Positions 47,519-56,308 of a stretch of 64,000 bases of DNA are shown piece by piece. The notes beneath the pieces were generated by a model. It saw nothing but the letters and a program-made list of their open reading frames with translations, did not search any database and had not been told where the DNA came from. Origin of the DNA: Streptomyces sp. 1-11 (GTDB taxonomy: Bacteria; Actinomycetota; Actinomycetes; Streptomycetales; Streptomycetaceae); the NCBI RefSeq assembly GCF_007176755.1, contig NZ_BJTV01000011.1:62001-126000 (forward strand), read 5' to 3'. How positions within the stretch are numbered: the stretch's first letter is position 1; each line of letters starts with the position of its first letter. Both the position numbers and the translations under genes were made by a program.

Positions 47519-50326
47519 TCAGCCCACCGACGAGTAGGCCACCACGCCGCGCAGCAGCTGGTCCACGGCCTTGCGCGCGGCCTTCGCCACGGTCGAGCCC
47601 TCCGTGGGCGCCGCGGCGGAGATCTGCCCGAGGACGTCGATCACCTGCTTGCACCACCGCACGAAGTCGCCCGCCGGCATCTCCGCCTCGCGCAGCACCT
47701 CGTCGAGGCCCTTGCCGGAGGCCCACATGTAGGCGGCCCAGGCGAAGCCGAGGTCCGGTTCGCGCTGGCCGACGCCCTCGGTCTGGCTGATCCGGAACTC
47801 CTCCTCGACCGCGTCCAGCCGGCCCCAGATGCGGACCATCTCGCCGAGGGCGGCCTTGGCGCCGCCCGAGGGCAGCTTGGGTGCCATCGCGTCGTCGCCG
47901 ACCCGGGCCTCGTACACCAGCGCCGAGACGCAGGCGGCGAGTTCGGCCGGGGCGAGGTTCTCCCAGACGCCTTCGCGCAGGCATTCACTGGCCAGCAGGT
48001 CCAGTTCGCCGTAGAGGCGCGCGAGCCGCCTGCCGTGCTCGGTGACCTCGTCGCCGCGCAGGTAGTCCAGTTCGGTGAGCAGCGCCACGATGCGGTCGAA
48101 GGTCCGCGCGATGGTGTTCGTACGGCCCTCGATCCGGCGCTCGAGCTGCGAGGTGTCGCGCAGCAGGCGGTGGTAGCGCTCCGCCCAGCGGGCGTGGTCC
48201 TCACGGTCGTCGCAGCCGTGGCAGGGGTGGGCGCGGATCGCCGTGCGCAGCCGGGCGATCTCCCGGTCGTCGGCGGCCTGCGACCGCTTCTTGCGGGCCC
48301 GCTCCGGCGGGATGTGCCCGGCCTTGGTGCGCAGCGCCGAGGCGAGGTCCCGGCGCGACTGCGGGGAGCGCGGGTTGAAGGACTTCGGGATCCGCATCCG
48401 GTCCAGCGCCTCCACCGGCACCGGGAAGTCCATCGACGCCAGCCGCTTGACCTGCCGTTCGGCCGTCAGCACCAGCGGGCGCGGGCCGTCCTGGTGGTCG
48501 TAGCCGCGGTGGCCGTTGGAACGCCCGGCGGGCAGGCCCGGGTCGAGCACCAGCGCGAGGCCCGCGTACTTGCCGGTGGGCACGTGGATGACGTCACCCG
48601 GCTTGAGCTTCTCCAGCGCGACGGCGGCCTCGGCGCGCCGCTGGTGGGCGCCCTGCCGGGCCAGTTCGGTCTCCCGGTCCTTCAGCTCCCGGCGCAGCCG
48701 CGCGTACTCCTCGAAGTCGCCGAGGTGGCAGGTCATGGAGGCCTTGTAGCCGTCCAGGCCCTCCTCGTTGCGCTGCACCTGGCGGGAGATGCCGACGACC
48801 GACTTGTCGGCCTGGAACTGCGCGAAGGAGGTCTCCAGCAGCTCGCGCGAGCGGTGCCGGCCGAACTGCTCGACCAGGTTGACCGCCATGTTGTACGACG
48901 GCTTGAAGCTGGAGCGCAGCGGGTACGTGCGCGTGCCGGCCAGGCCCGCGAGGTGCTCGGGGCTCATGCCGCGCTGCCACAGCACGACCGCGTGGCCCTC
49001 GACATCGATGCCACGGCGTCCGGCCCGGCCGGTGAGCTGGGTGTACTCGCCGGGGGTGATGTCGGCGTGCTGCTCGCCGTTCCACTTGACGAGTTTTTCC
49101 AGGACCACCGAGCGGGCGGGCATGTTGATGCCGAGCGCGAGCGTCTCGGTCGCGAACACGGCCTTGACCAGGCCGCGCACGAACAGCTCCTCCACGACCT
49201 CCTTGAAGGTCGGGAGCATGCCCGCGTGGTGCGCGGCGATACCGCGCTCCAGGCCCTCCAGCCACTCGTAGTACCCGAGGACGTGCAGGTCCTCCGGCGG
49301 GATGGCGGCGGTGCGCTCCTCGACGAGGGCCCTGACCTGTTCCCGGGCCTCGTCGTCGTTGAGCCGCAGGCCCGCGTACAGGCACTGCTGGACGGCGGCC
49401 TCGCAGCCGGCCCGGCTGAAGATGAAGGTGATGGCGGGCAGCAGGCCTTCGGAGTCGAGGCGCTCGATGACCTCGGGCCGGCTGGGCGTCCACACACGGG
49501 AGCGCTGTCTGCGCTCCCGCTCCCGGTCGGCCTCGCGCATCGCGCGCCCGCGCCGCCGGTCCTGGTACGAGGGCCGGCTCGCCTCCATGCGGGCGAGGCG
49601 GACGAGGTCGGGGTTGACGGCCTTCTTGTGGCCCTCGCCCTCCTCGAACAGGTCGTACGTCCGGCGCCCGGCGAGCACGTGCTGGAACAGCGGCACGGGC
49701 CGGTGCTCGGAGACGATCACCTCGGTGTCGCCGCGGACGGTGTCCAGCCAGTCGCCGAACTCCTCGGCGTTGGACACGGTCGCCGACAGCGACACCAGGG
49801 TCACCGACTCGGGCAGGTGGATGATCACTTCCTCCCAGACGGCGCCGCGGAAGCGGTCGGAGAGGTAGTGCACCTCGTCCATGACCACGTAGCCGAGGCC
49901 GAGGAGGGTCTGCGAGCCCGCGTACAGCATGTTGCGCAGCACCTCGGTGGTCATCACGACCACCGGGGCGTCGGAGTTCACGCTGTTGTCGCCGGTGAGC
50001 AGGCCGACCTTCGACGCGCCGTAGCGGCGGCACAGGTCGGCGTACTTCTGGTTGGACAGCGCCTTGATGGGTGTCGTGTAGAAGCACTTCTTGCCCTGCA
50101 GCAGGGCGAGGTGGACGGCGAACTCGCCCACGATCGTCTTGCCGGAGCCGGTGGGGGCGGCCACCAGCACGCCCTTCCCCGCCTCGAGCGCCTGGCAGGC
50201 CTCGATCTGGAAGGGGTCGAGGCCGAAGTCGTACATCTCGCGGAAGGACGCGAGCGCGGTGGCCTGCTCGGCTGCCCGCCTGCGGGCTGCCGCGTACCGC
50301 TCGGCCGGTGAGAGGTCCTCTGTCAT
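47519..50326 (-). CDS. helY: Ski2/Mtr4-like DEAD-box RNA helicase HelY
   Basis: A 935-residue superfamily 2 helicase. Motif I is VAAPTGSGKTIVGEF, Ia TTPIKALSNQKY, II VVMDEVHYL, III SLSATVSNAEEF, IV-V region FIFSRAGCEAAVQQC and ATETLALGINMP, and VI YTQLTGRAGRRGID. The C-terminal third holds the DSHCT domain (LASECLREGVW, GGAKAALGEMVRIWGRLD in part). A Cys pair, HPCHGCDDRE, lies in the middle. Mtr4/Ski2 relatives unwind RNA for degradation; the actinobacterial HelY role is not settled. ATG 50326 is used. It follows tatC after a strong hairpin, matching the paf-tat-helY order of mycobacteria. Confidence 0.94.
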   Translation of the reverse strand: MTEDLSPAERYAAARRRAAEQATALASFREMYDFGLDPFQIEACQALEAGKGVLVAAPTGSGKTIVGEFAVHLALLQGKKCFYTTPIKALSNQKYADLCRRYGASKVGLLTGDNSVNSDAPVVVMTTEVLRNMLYAGSQTLLGLGYVVMDEVHYLSDRFRGAVWEEVIIHLPESVTLVSLSATVSNAEEFGDWLDTVRGDTEVIVSEHRPVPLFQHVLAGRRTYDLFEEGEGHKKAVNPDLVRLARMEASRPSYQDRRRGRAMREADRERERRQRSRVWTPSRPEVIERLDSEGLLPAITFIFSRAGCEAAVQQCLYAGLRLNDDEAREQVRALVEERTAAIPPEDLHVLGYYEWLEGLERGIAAHHAGMLPTFKEVVEELFVRGLVKAVFATETLALGINMPARSVVLEKLVKWNGEQHADITPGEYTQLTGRAGRRGIDVEGHAVVLWQRGMSPEHLAGLAGTRTYPLRSSFKPSYNMAVNLVEQFGRHRSRELLETSFAQFQADKSVVGISRQVQRNEEGLDGYKASMTCHLGDFEEYARLRRELKDRETELARQGAHQRRAEAAVALEKLKPGDVIHVPTGKYAGLALVLDPGLPAGRSNGHRGYDHQDGPRPLVLTAERQVKRLASMDFPVPVEALDRMRIPKSFNPRSPQSRRDLASALRTKAGHIPPERARKKRSQAADDREIARLRTAIRAHPCHGCDDREDHARWAERYHRLLRDTSQLERRIEGRTNTIARTFDRIVALLTELDYLRGDEVTEHGRRLARLYGELDLLASECLREGVWENLAPAELAACVSALVYEARVGDDAMAPKLPSGGAKAALGEMVRIWGRLDAVEEEFRISQTEGVGQREPDLGFAWAAYMWASGKGLDEVLREAEMPAGDFVRWCKQVIDVLGQISAAAPTEGSTVAKAARKAVDQLLRGVVAYSSVG

Positions 50327-50445
50327 CGTGCTTTCGAGCGTACCGGGCTCCACTGACAACAGGACGATCATTATCCCGATCGTGCGCTGAGCGGCACCGG
50401 ATCCCGCACCGGGCACGCGACGGCCGGCGCCCCCGCCCTGCAACG

Positions 50446-50481
50446 GCCGGTGCCCCCGTCCTCGGGGACGGGGGCACCGGC
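50446..50481 (-). terminator. Perfect 16-bp hairpin between tatC and helY
   Basis: Bases 50446-50461 pair with 50466-50481 around a 4-base loop, starting 18 bases past the tatC stop. It would end the tat transcript before helY. Confidence 0.82.
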
Positions 50482-50499
50482 GGTGTCGTGGCGCAGGGG

Positions 50500-51444
50500 T
50501 CAGGTCACGTCGTCGTAGCCGTTGACCCGCTCCGTGCTCGTCTGCTCGGGCAGCGCCCGGGCGGCCGGGACGGGCTCGACCTCGCCGATGTCCTCGGGGG
50601 TGAGATCCAGCTCGGACGCCTCGTCGTCGCCGGGTCCCGCGGCCTCGCGGCGGGCCCGCCGCGAGTCGTTGATCAGCGCGATCGCCACGGCGATGAAGTA
50701 CAGCCCCCAGATCGGCGCCGCCAGCGCCAGCATCGTCATCGGGTCGGGGCTGGGCGTGGCCACGGCCGCGAAGGCGGTGATGCCGACGACCATGCCCCGC
50801 CACCAGCCCAGCATGCGCCGGCCGGACAGGACACCGGTGAGGTTGAGCATGACCAGCAGCAACGGCATCTCGAAGGCGAGGCCGAAGACGACGATCATGC
50901 GGGTGACCAGGTCCAGCAGGTCGTCCAGCGGCAGCAGGTTCTCGGCGCCGGACGGCGTGAGGTCGATCATCACCCGGGCGGTGGTCGGCAGCACGTTGAA
51001 CGCGAGGTAGCCGCCGCCGAGGAACAGGGGGAAGCCGAAACCGACGAACGCGTAGGCGTACTTCTTCTCGTTGCGGTGCAGGCCCGGCGCGACGAACGCC
51101 CACAGCTGGTAGAGCCAGATCGGCGACGCGAACACGACGCCGGCCATCAGGGCGACCTTCAGCGCCAGGGTGAACGGCGCCAGCAGGCCGCTGACGGTGA
51201 TGTGCGCGCAGTGGACGTTCTTGGCCGCGGCCAGCTCACCGAAGGACTGGTGGCAACCGATCTCGTCGAGCACCGGCTCGGTGACGAAGTTGATGATGTC
51301 CCTGTAGAAGAACGCCGCCACGATCGTGACGACGACGATCGCCAGGACACCCTTCGCGAGCCGGTTGCGCAGCTCACGCAAGTGATCCGCGAGCGGCATC
51401 CGCCCCTCGGGATCCCTCTCCTTCTTGCGGGCGGACTTGAGCAA
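50500..51444 (-). CDS. tatC: Sec-independent translocase subunit TatC
   Basis: A 314-residue polytopic protein with six membrane helices, the twin-arginine signal receptor. The signature opening is MPLADHLRELRNRLAKG; FVAPGLHRNEKKYAY and FLGGGYLAFNVLP are further conserved parts, with a Glu in VFGLAFEMPLLL. The C-terminal ~60 residues are an acidic tail. The start is TTG 51444: the frame has a stop four codons upstream, and GAGGA lies about 9 bases before the TTG. The alternative internal ATG (MPLADH) would remove 15 residues. It is co-transcribed with tatA, 48 bases apart. Confidence 0.96.
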   Translation of the reverse strand: MLKSARKKERDPEGRMPLADHLRELRNRLAKGVLAIVVVTIVAAFFYRDIINFVTEPVLDEIGCHQSFGELAAAKNVHCAHITVSGLLAPFTLALKVALMAGVVFASPIWLYQLWAFVAPGLHRNEKKYAYAFVGFGFPLFLGGGYLAFNVLPTTARVMIDLTPSGAENLLPLDDLLDLVTRMIVVFGLAFEMPLLLVMLNLTGVLSGRRMLGWWRGMVVGITAFAAVATPSPDPMTMLALAAPIWGLYFIAVAIALINDSRRARREAAGPGDDEASELDLTPEDIGEVEPVPAARALPEQTSTERVNGYDDVT

Positions 51445-51492
51445 CCCACATCCTCATCTCGTGCAGCGGACCGGACGCCCCCGGTCCTCGCG

Positions 51493-51780
51493 TCAGCGCT
51501 TGGTCGTGTCCGTGGGCTCGTTGACCGGCCGGGAGCTGGTCACGTCACCGGGGGCGGCCTGGATCGTGCGCTGCGCCGCAGCGGGGTCCTCGGTGGACTG
51601 GGCGGTGCCGGCGTCGGACTGCTTGCCGTCGTCCTTCATCGCCTTGGCCTCGCTCTTGAGGATGCGCGCGGACTTGCCGAGCGAGCGGGCCATGTCGGGA
51701 AGCTTCTTGGATCCGAAGACGAGGACGATCACCAGTACGAGGAGCAGCAGGTGCCACGGCTCAAGTCCGTTGCGGAACAT
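51493..51780 (-). CDS. tatA: Twin-arginine translocase subunit TatA
   Basis: A 95-residue protein with the TatA layout: a short periplasmic start (MFRNGLEPWH), one membrane helix (LLLLVLVIVLVFG), the hinge FGSKKLPDMARSLGKSARI (FG-x-KKLP) and an amphipathic helix, then a flexible polar tail. TatA oligomers form the translocation pore with TatC. ATG 51780 has AAGG upstream. A 20-bp perfect palindrome lies 31 bases before the start. Confidence 0.96.
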   Translation of the reverse strand: MFRNGLEPWHLLLLVLVIVLVFGSKKLPDMARSLGKSARILKSEAKAMKDDGKQSDAGTAQSTEDPAAAQRTIQAAPGDVTSSRPVNEPTDTTKR

Positions 51781-51810
51781 AGTTCTTCACCTTCTCACCG
51801 AGGCGGGTGG

Positions 51811-51830
51811 GTGTCCGACCGGTCGGACAC
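51811..51830. promoter_or_regulatory. 20-bp perfect palindrome upstream of tatA
   Basis: GTGTCCGACCGGTCGGACAC is fully self-complementary with no spacer and lies 31-50 bases before the tatA ATG. The position suits an operator for a dimeric regulator (for example TetR type). It is also a possible hairpin, but with no loop it is poor for one. The rest of the 229-base gap to the next gene shows nothing else. Confidence 0.55.
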
Positions 51831-52009
51831 GGGTCTGACCATCGTGCTGGCAGCGATCGTAACGCCCGGGAGTGAACGCGGAACAATCCCCTTGCGTATT
51901 TCTCTGCCGCGGACCGTGCCTCGCTCACCGGGCCGCGACCAGCAGCGTACCTGGCCCGACCCGGGCCATGACAGGGCGAAGCGGCCCACACCGTACAAGG
52001 GTGCGGAAC

Positions 52010-52204
52010 TCACAACGTGTCCACGGCGCGGGCCGCGCTCACCGCCGCGCGCTCCAGGTCCTCGGCGGCCCGGTTGATGCGGCGCGCGGAGTCGGCGACC
52101 TGCTGTCCGAGGCGCCGGGCCGCCAGGAAGACCCGCACGGCGAGCACCCCCAGCACGGCGAGTGACACGAATCCCACGGCTACCGCGAACATCGGCCAGA
52201 ACAT
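52010..52204 (-). CDS. Small membrane protein, 64 residues
   Basis: One membrane helix at the N-terminus (FAVAVGFVSLAVLGVLAVRVFLAA) is followed by an amphipathic, alanine/arginine-rich helix (RRINRAAEDLERAAVSAARAV) predicted to be cytoplasmic. This helix-plus-coil form recalls DUF948 or TatB-like small proteins, though no TatB motif is present. ATG 52204 has AAGG and GAGG just upstream. It lies between the zinc-ribbon gene and tatA on the same strand. The function is unknown. Confidence 0.65.
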   Translation of the reverse strand: MFWPMFAVAVGFVSLAVLGVLAVRVFLAARRLGQQVADSARRINRAAEDLERAAVSAARAVDTL

Positions 52205-52224
52205 GACCTCGACCTTAGACGGTC

Positions 52225-52551
52225 CTACACCGCGGAGTGCAGCCGCAGGGTGCGGACGCCGCCGCCGGTGAGCAGTTCCACGATCCGCTCCCCCGCGGGC
52301 TTGCGCACCGAGGCGCCGCAGTCGGGACAGGTGAAGGAGTAGAAGGTGGTCCGGCTGGTGGCGCCTATGGCCAGGCGCAGGGCGCCCGCGGCGAGCTCGA
52401 AGCGGCCCCGGCAGTCCGGGCAGCCGGCCCGGAACACCACCGGCACGGCCCGTCTCATGCCGGCGAACGCGGACGCCACGGTCATCTGGGCGCCGGCCTC
52501 CCCCGCTTCCCTCGTGGCTCGGCCCGCACCGGACACCAAAGGCTCGCTCAA
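52225..52551 (-). CDS. Small zinc-ribbon protein downstream of pafC
   Basis: A 108-residue protein with two CxxC knuckles, AGCPDCRGRFEL and FTCPDCGASVRK, which form a zinc ribbon. The segment between them is LRLAIGATSRTTFYSF. The start TTG 52551 is preferred: AGGAG lies 8 bases upstream and the codon overlaps the pafC stop by 4 bases (TTGA). Internal ATG 52485 or 52458 are alternatives and would keep the ribbon. It may be a nucleic-acid-binding accessory of the Paf regulators or simply a conserved neighbour; the function is unknown. Confidence 0.75.
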   Translation of the reverse strand: MSEPLVSGAGRATREAGEAGAQMTVASAFAGMRRAVPVVFRAGCPDCRGRFELAAGALRLAIGATSRTTFYSFTCPDCGASVRKPAGERIVELLTGGGVRTLRLHSAV

Positions 52552-53591
52552 CGCTTCAGCTCCTGCCTGTCGTCACGCCGGTCGGCACCGCCGCCGCGCA
52601 CCGGCGGGGTGTGCGTGTCGTACGCCGCCAGCGCCTCGCGGGCCGCCCGGCGGGCGCTGTCGGCCAGCTCGGGCGGCGAGACGATCCGGCCGTCGCGGCC
52701 CAGGCGCAGGGCCAGCCGTCTCAGCGAGGCCGGATCGGGGGTGCGCAGAGTGATACGCAGCCCGCCGTCGGGAAGCTCATCGGCGCTGTCGTGCGGGTAG
52801 TACTCGGCCACCCAGCGGCCGCCGGGGCCGACCTCGATGACCACTTCCGGGTCCTCGGCGGCGGGTTGCACCAGCGCCTCGGACAGGTCCCGCAGTTCCA
52901 TCTCGGGCGGCGCGGACGGCTCGTCCAGGATCCTGATCTCGGCGACCCGGTCCAGCCGGAAGGTGCGGCGCGCCTCGGAGCGGCGGCACCAGGCCTCGAC
53001 GTAGGTGTGGCCGACGCTGACCAGGCGGATGGGGTCGATCTCCCGCTCGGTGATCTCGTCGCGCGCGGGCGAGTAGTAGCGGATCCACAGCCGGCGGCGC
53101 TCGGAGATCGCCCGGTCGACGTCGGCGAAGACCCCGCCCTCGGACTCGAAGGTCACCGAGAGCCGGGCGCTGGCGCCGGCCGCCTCGCCGGCCGCCGTCT
53201 CCACCTTGGCCGTCGCCCGCAGCAGCGCCTGCCGGTCGCTCTCGCGCAGGCCGGGCAGCGTGGACACGGCGCGGGCCGCCACCAGCAGCGCCGTGGCCTC
53301 GTCGGCGGCGAGCCGCAGCGGCTCGGCCGCCTCCTCGCCGAGCGCGGCCGGGTTGTGCCACCAGATGCGCTCGCCGTCGGTGTCGATGTCCAGCAGGTCG
53401 CCGCCGCGGAAGCTGGTGCCGCACATGGGCAGCAGGTCGAGGTCGGAGACCAGCTCGTCCTCGGTGATGCCGAAGGCGCGCGCCACGTCGGCGATCCGGG
53501 CGCCGGGGCGCTCCCTGAGGTAGGTGACCAGGGAGAGCATCCGCCGGGTCTGGTCGATGGCGTTCACGGGCCTGACCGGTTTGCCTGCCAT
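52548..53591 (-). CDS. pafC: WYL-domain transcriptional regulator PafC
   Basis: A 347-residue regulator: an N-terminal winged helix (TRRMLSLVTYLRERPGARIADVARAFG), then a WYL domain (RRRLWIRYYSPARDEITEREIDPIRLV) and a C-terminal WCX extension. PafB and PafC form a heteromeric activator of the mycobacterial DNA-damage response, with single-stranded DNA proposed as ligand of the WYL domain. ATG 53591 follows pafB after 19 bases. Its stop overlaps the zinc-ribbon gene. The arrangement pafB-pafC upstream of tatA-tatC is conserved in actinobacteria. Confidence 0.93.
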   Translation of the reverse strand: MAGKPVRPVNAIDQTRRMLSLVTYLRERPGARIADVARAFGITEDELVSDLDLLPMCGTSFRGGDLLDIDTDGERIWWHNPAALGEEAAEPLRLAADEATALLVAARAVSTLPGLRESDRQALLRATAKVETAAGEAAGASARLSVTFESEGGVFADVDRAISERRRLWIRYYSPARDEITEREIDPIRLVSVGHTYVEAWCRRSEARRTFRLDRVAEIRILDEPSAPPEMELRDLSEALVQPAAEDPEVVIEVGPGGRWVAEYYPHDSADELPDGGLRITLRTPDPASLRRLALRLGRDGRIVSPPELADSARRAAREALAAYDTHTPPVRGGGADRRDDRQELKR

Positions 53592-53610
53592 GGTTGTGCT
53601 CCGCTCCCCC

Positions 53611-54588
53611 TCAGCCCTTGGCCACGGCACGCAGCCGGTCGACCACGTCAGCGCGCAGCTCGGCCGGCTCCACGACCACCGCGTCCGGCCCGAACTCCAC
53701 CAGCCAGGCGTCCAGCCCGTGCCCGTACGGAATCTCCAACTCGTCCCAGCCGTCGCCGAGTTCCCGCACCGCGGTGGCCTTCGCCCGAAGCGGGTAGCCG
53801 GAGCCGGAGCGCAGCCGGATCAGCGCCGAGCGGTCGGCGATCTCGCCGGCCCAGCTCGCGACGGTCTCGCGCACGGTGACCACGTCGGGCACGGGCGCGG
53901 TGAAGCCGGTGCCGCGGGAGCGCACCCGGCCGGTGATCCGGGACAGCCGGAAGACGCGTTCGGCGCCCCGGTCCCGGTCGAAGCCGGCCAGGTACCAGTG
54001 GCCGCGCCAGCACTCCAGCGCCCACGGCTCGACATGCCGGGGCTCGGGGCGGGCGGCGGAGGCCTTGCGGTAGTCGAAGACGACCGGGCGGCGGTCGCGG
54101 CAGGCCAGCATCAGCGGCTCGAAGGCCGCCTCGTGCACGGGGATGCGCGGCTCCAGGGCGCCGTGCGCCTCGTAGGGGTCGACGTCCTCGGGGAGCCCGG
54201 CGGCGCGCAGCTTCTGCAGGGCGCCGCTGGCCGCGCCGGCCAGCCGGGCCTGCTGCCAGACCTTGGCGGCCAGGCCCAGGGCGGCGGCCTCCTCGGCGTC
54301 CAGGGTGATGGGCGGCAGGCGGTTGCTGTCGCGGCGGGCGAGGTAGCCCACCTCGCCGTCGAGGTTCTCCACGGTCTCGATGACCAGGCCCAGCTCGCGC
54401 AGGTCGTCCTTGTCCCGCTCGAACATGCGGTTGAAGGAGTCGTCGCTGCCCGCCGCGCCCCGCTCCGGCCTCGCGGCCTCGACGTACGCCTCGATGGAGT
54501 CGCGCAGCTCGCGCTTGCTGAGCGGCCGGCGTGTGCCGAGCAGGCACAGCGCGAGGTTCATCAGCCGCTCTGCCTTGGCAATGGCCAT
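53611..54588 (-). CDS. pafB: WYL-domain transcriptional regulator PafB
   Basis: A 325-residue paralogue of PafC. The N-terminal HTH is ERLMNLALCLLGTRRPLSKRELRD with a following wing (FERDKDDLRELGLVI). The WYL core has RRPVVFDYRKA and WALECWRGHWYLAGFDRDRGAERVFRLSRI, and the WCX end DAWLVEFGPDAVVVEP. It acts with PafC as a transcription activator of DNA-repair genes in mycobacteria. It is transcribed from a gap of 162 bases that includes the FKBP terminator. Confidence 0.94.
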   Translation of the reverse strand: MAIAKAERLMNLALCLLGTRRPLSKRELRDSIEAYVEAARPERGAAGSDDSFNRMFERDKDDLRELGLVIETVENLDGEVGYLARRDSNRLPPITLDAEEAAALGLAAKVWQQARLAGAASGALQKLRAAGLPEDVDPYEAHGALEPRIPVHEAAFEPLMLACRDRRPVVFDYRKASAARPEPRHVEPWALECWRGHWYLAGFDRDRGAERVFRLSRITGRVRSRGTGFTAPVPDVVTVRETVASWAGEIADRSALIRLRSGSGYPLRAKATAVRELGDGWDELEIPYGHGLDAWLVEFGPDAVVVEPAELRADVVDRLRAVAKG

Positions 54589-54703
54589 CGACGCCCTTCG
54601 CCTTCCCTCATGTGCTTCCGACCGTTGACCGTACCGTCCCGGAGGGTCGGGGCAAAAGCCGGATCGGGATGCGGAGCCGTCTCTGAACAGGGGCGGTCAC
54701 GCG

Positions 54704-54736
54704 AGAAGGGCCCGTGCGGAGCGCACGGGCCCTTCT
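54704..54736 (-). terminator. 15-bp hairpin after the small FKBP gene
   Basis: AGAAGGGCCCGTGCG (54704-54718) pairs with 54722-54736 around a 3-base loop, 15 bases past the FKBP stop. It is well placed to stop transcription before pafB. Confidence 0.8.
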
Positions 54737-54750
54737 GCGACCGGGTCCGG

Positions 54751-55131
54751 TCAGCGCTTGGCGACGCCCACGAGGTCGCAGACGAAGATCAGCGTCTCGC
54801 CCGGGGCGATCCGGCCGCCGGCGCCGCGGTCGCCGTACGCGAGGTGCGCGGGGATGGTCAGCTGGCGGCGGCCGCCGACCTTCATGCCCTGCACGCCCTT
54901 GTCCCAGCCCTGGATGACCTGGCCGACGCCGAGCTGGAAGTCCAGCGGGGTGCCGCGGTTCCAGGAGGCGTCGAACTCCTCGCCGGAGGAGAACGCGACG
55001 CCCACGTAGTGGACCTTGACGATGTCGCCCGCCGCGGCGACCTCGCCGTCCCCTTCCCAGATGTCCTTGATCTCCAGGTCGGCCGGGGGCTCGCCGCCCG
55101 GGAAGTCGATCTCGGGCTTCTCGATGCTCAC
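54751..55131 (-). CDS. FKBP-type peptidyl-prolyl isomerase, cytoplasmic
   Basis: A 126-residue single-domain FKBP. The active-site pattern is intact: VKVHYVGVAFSSGEEFDASWNRG, FQLGVGQVIQGWDKGVQGMKVGGRR, PAHLAYGDRGAGGRIAPGETL and FVCDLV. It speeds cis-trans isomerisation of Xaa-Pro bonds during folding and would bind FK506. There is no signal peptide. It lies 94 bases after the lipoprotein FKBP gene on the same strand and ends in a strong hairpin. Confidence 0.95.
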   Translation of the reverse strand: MSIEKPEIDFPGGEPPADLEIKDIWEGDGEVAAAGDIVKVHYVGVAFSSGEEFDASWNRGTPLDFQLGVGQVIQGWDKGVQGMKVGGRRQLTIPAHLAYGDRGAGGRIAPGETLIFVCDLVGVAKR

Positions 55132-55225
55132 GTCAAAAGCTCCTGCTTGTGTACGACACGAAACATGGACAGTCTGTCATCCCCGCAGGTCTGCCGCCCG
55201 CCAGCGCGCCCGGTGCGGGGACCGG

Positions 55226-56245
55226 TCACATGGCGGCGAGGATGTCCACCGAGAAGACCAGCGTGGCGCCCTTCTTGATGCCGCTGCCGCTCGGCGGGGT
55301 GTCGCCGTAGCCCAGATCCGGCGGTACGACGACCAGGACCCGGCTGCCCACCTTCTTGCCGGTCAGTCCCTGCGACAGCCCCTTGACGACCTGCTGCATC
55401 TGCTCCAGCGAGAACTGGCTGAGCCGCCCGGAGTCGTACGTCTGCTGGAACGCCTTGTCGCTGCCCCAGACCACGCCCTTGAACTGGCACAGCACCGCCT
55501 GGTCCGCCTTGACCTCGGGGCCGTCGCCCTCCAGGACGTAGGCGGTGGCCAGCTTCTCCGGCGGGGTGTCCTGCTTGGCCGGCTTGATATCGGGCGCCTT
55601 GCCGTCGGTGTTGGTGCCGACCGTGGGCAGCGCGGCGTCGTTCTGCGGGACGGGCTTGCCGTGGGCGGAGCTCTTGGAGTTGAAGGAGTCGATCAGGTCG
55701 ATGACGAAGACCAGGGTGTCGGTGCCCTTGATGCCCGCCTGCGCGTTGCCCGACGTGCCGTAGCCCCAGGTGGGCGGGACGGCGATCAGCACCCGGCTGC
55801 CGGTCTTCTTGCCCTGCAGGGCGTACCGCCAGCCGTCGATGAGGCTGCCCTGGGAGAGCTGCATGACCAGCGGCCGGTGGCGGTCGTAGGAGTTGTCGAA
55901 GACCTTCGCCGTGCTCCAGATCTGGCCCAGGTAGTTCGCCTGGACGAAGTCGTTCTCGGCGACCGTGCGGCCGCTGCCCGCGATGACCGTCTTGACGGCG
56001 AGGTCCTTCGACGGGTCGCCCGGCCCCTTGGCGACGGTCGGCTTCTCACCGAACCCGGTGCCCGCCGTGATCGCCGGCAGCGGCCCCTCCACGATCTTGG
56101 GCGGGGGCACGGAGGACGCCGAGCCCGACGGTGTCGGTGTCGGTGACGCGCCTGCCTTGCTGGACTCGGACTTGCCGTCGCCGCACCCGGCGAGCGTGAC
56201 CAGTCCTGCGGGTACGGCGGCGAGGAGGAGTGAGCGTCGGCGCAC
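55226..56245 (-). CDS. Lipoprotein with two tandem FKBP domains
   Basis: A 339-residue surface PPIase. The signal peptide begins VRRRSLLLAAVPAGLVTLAGC: a lipobox (LAGC) with a twin-arginine-like RRRSLL start, so export could be by Tat. A Ser/Pro/Thr linker leads to two FKBP domains, at about 95-200 (VQANYLGQIWSTAKVFDNSY, SLIDGWRYALQG, WGYGTSGNAQAGIKGTDTLV) and about 235-339 (LCQFKGVVWGSDKAFQQTYD, LSQGLTGKKVGSR, DLGYGDTPPSGSGI). The domains differ enough to be an old duplication. GTG 56245 is the start. It is presumably a folding helper at the outer face of the membrane. Confidence 0.92.
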   Translation of the reverse strand: MRRRSLLLAAVPAGLVTLAGCGDGKSESSKAGASPTPTPSGSASSVPPPKIVEGPLPAITAGTGFGEKPTVAKGPGDPSKDLAVKTVIAGSGRTVAENDFVQANYLGQIWSTAKVFDNSYDRHRPLVMQLSQGSLIDGWRYALQGKKTGSRVLIAVPPTWGYGTSGNAQAGIKGTDTLVFVIDLIDSFNSKSSAHGKPVPQNDAALPTVGTNTDGKAPDIKPAKQDTPPEKLATAYVLEGDGPEVKADQAVLCQFKGVVWGSDKAFQQTYDSGRLSQFSLEQMQQVVKGLSQGLTGKKVGSRVLVVVPPDLGYGDTPPSGSGIKKGATLVFSVDILAAM

Positions 56246-56308
56246 GGGGAGGGCCTCGTAATCGATCGGTCTTGCGGATTGGCGTGCGCGCAACTCTACG
56301 ACGCGAGG

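Noticed and set aside
47432..50311. A 959-residue plus-strand open frame opposite helY
   Set aside because: Compositional shadow of the helicase gene; no motif is present.
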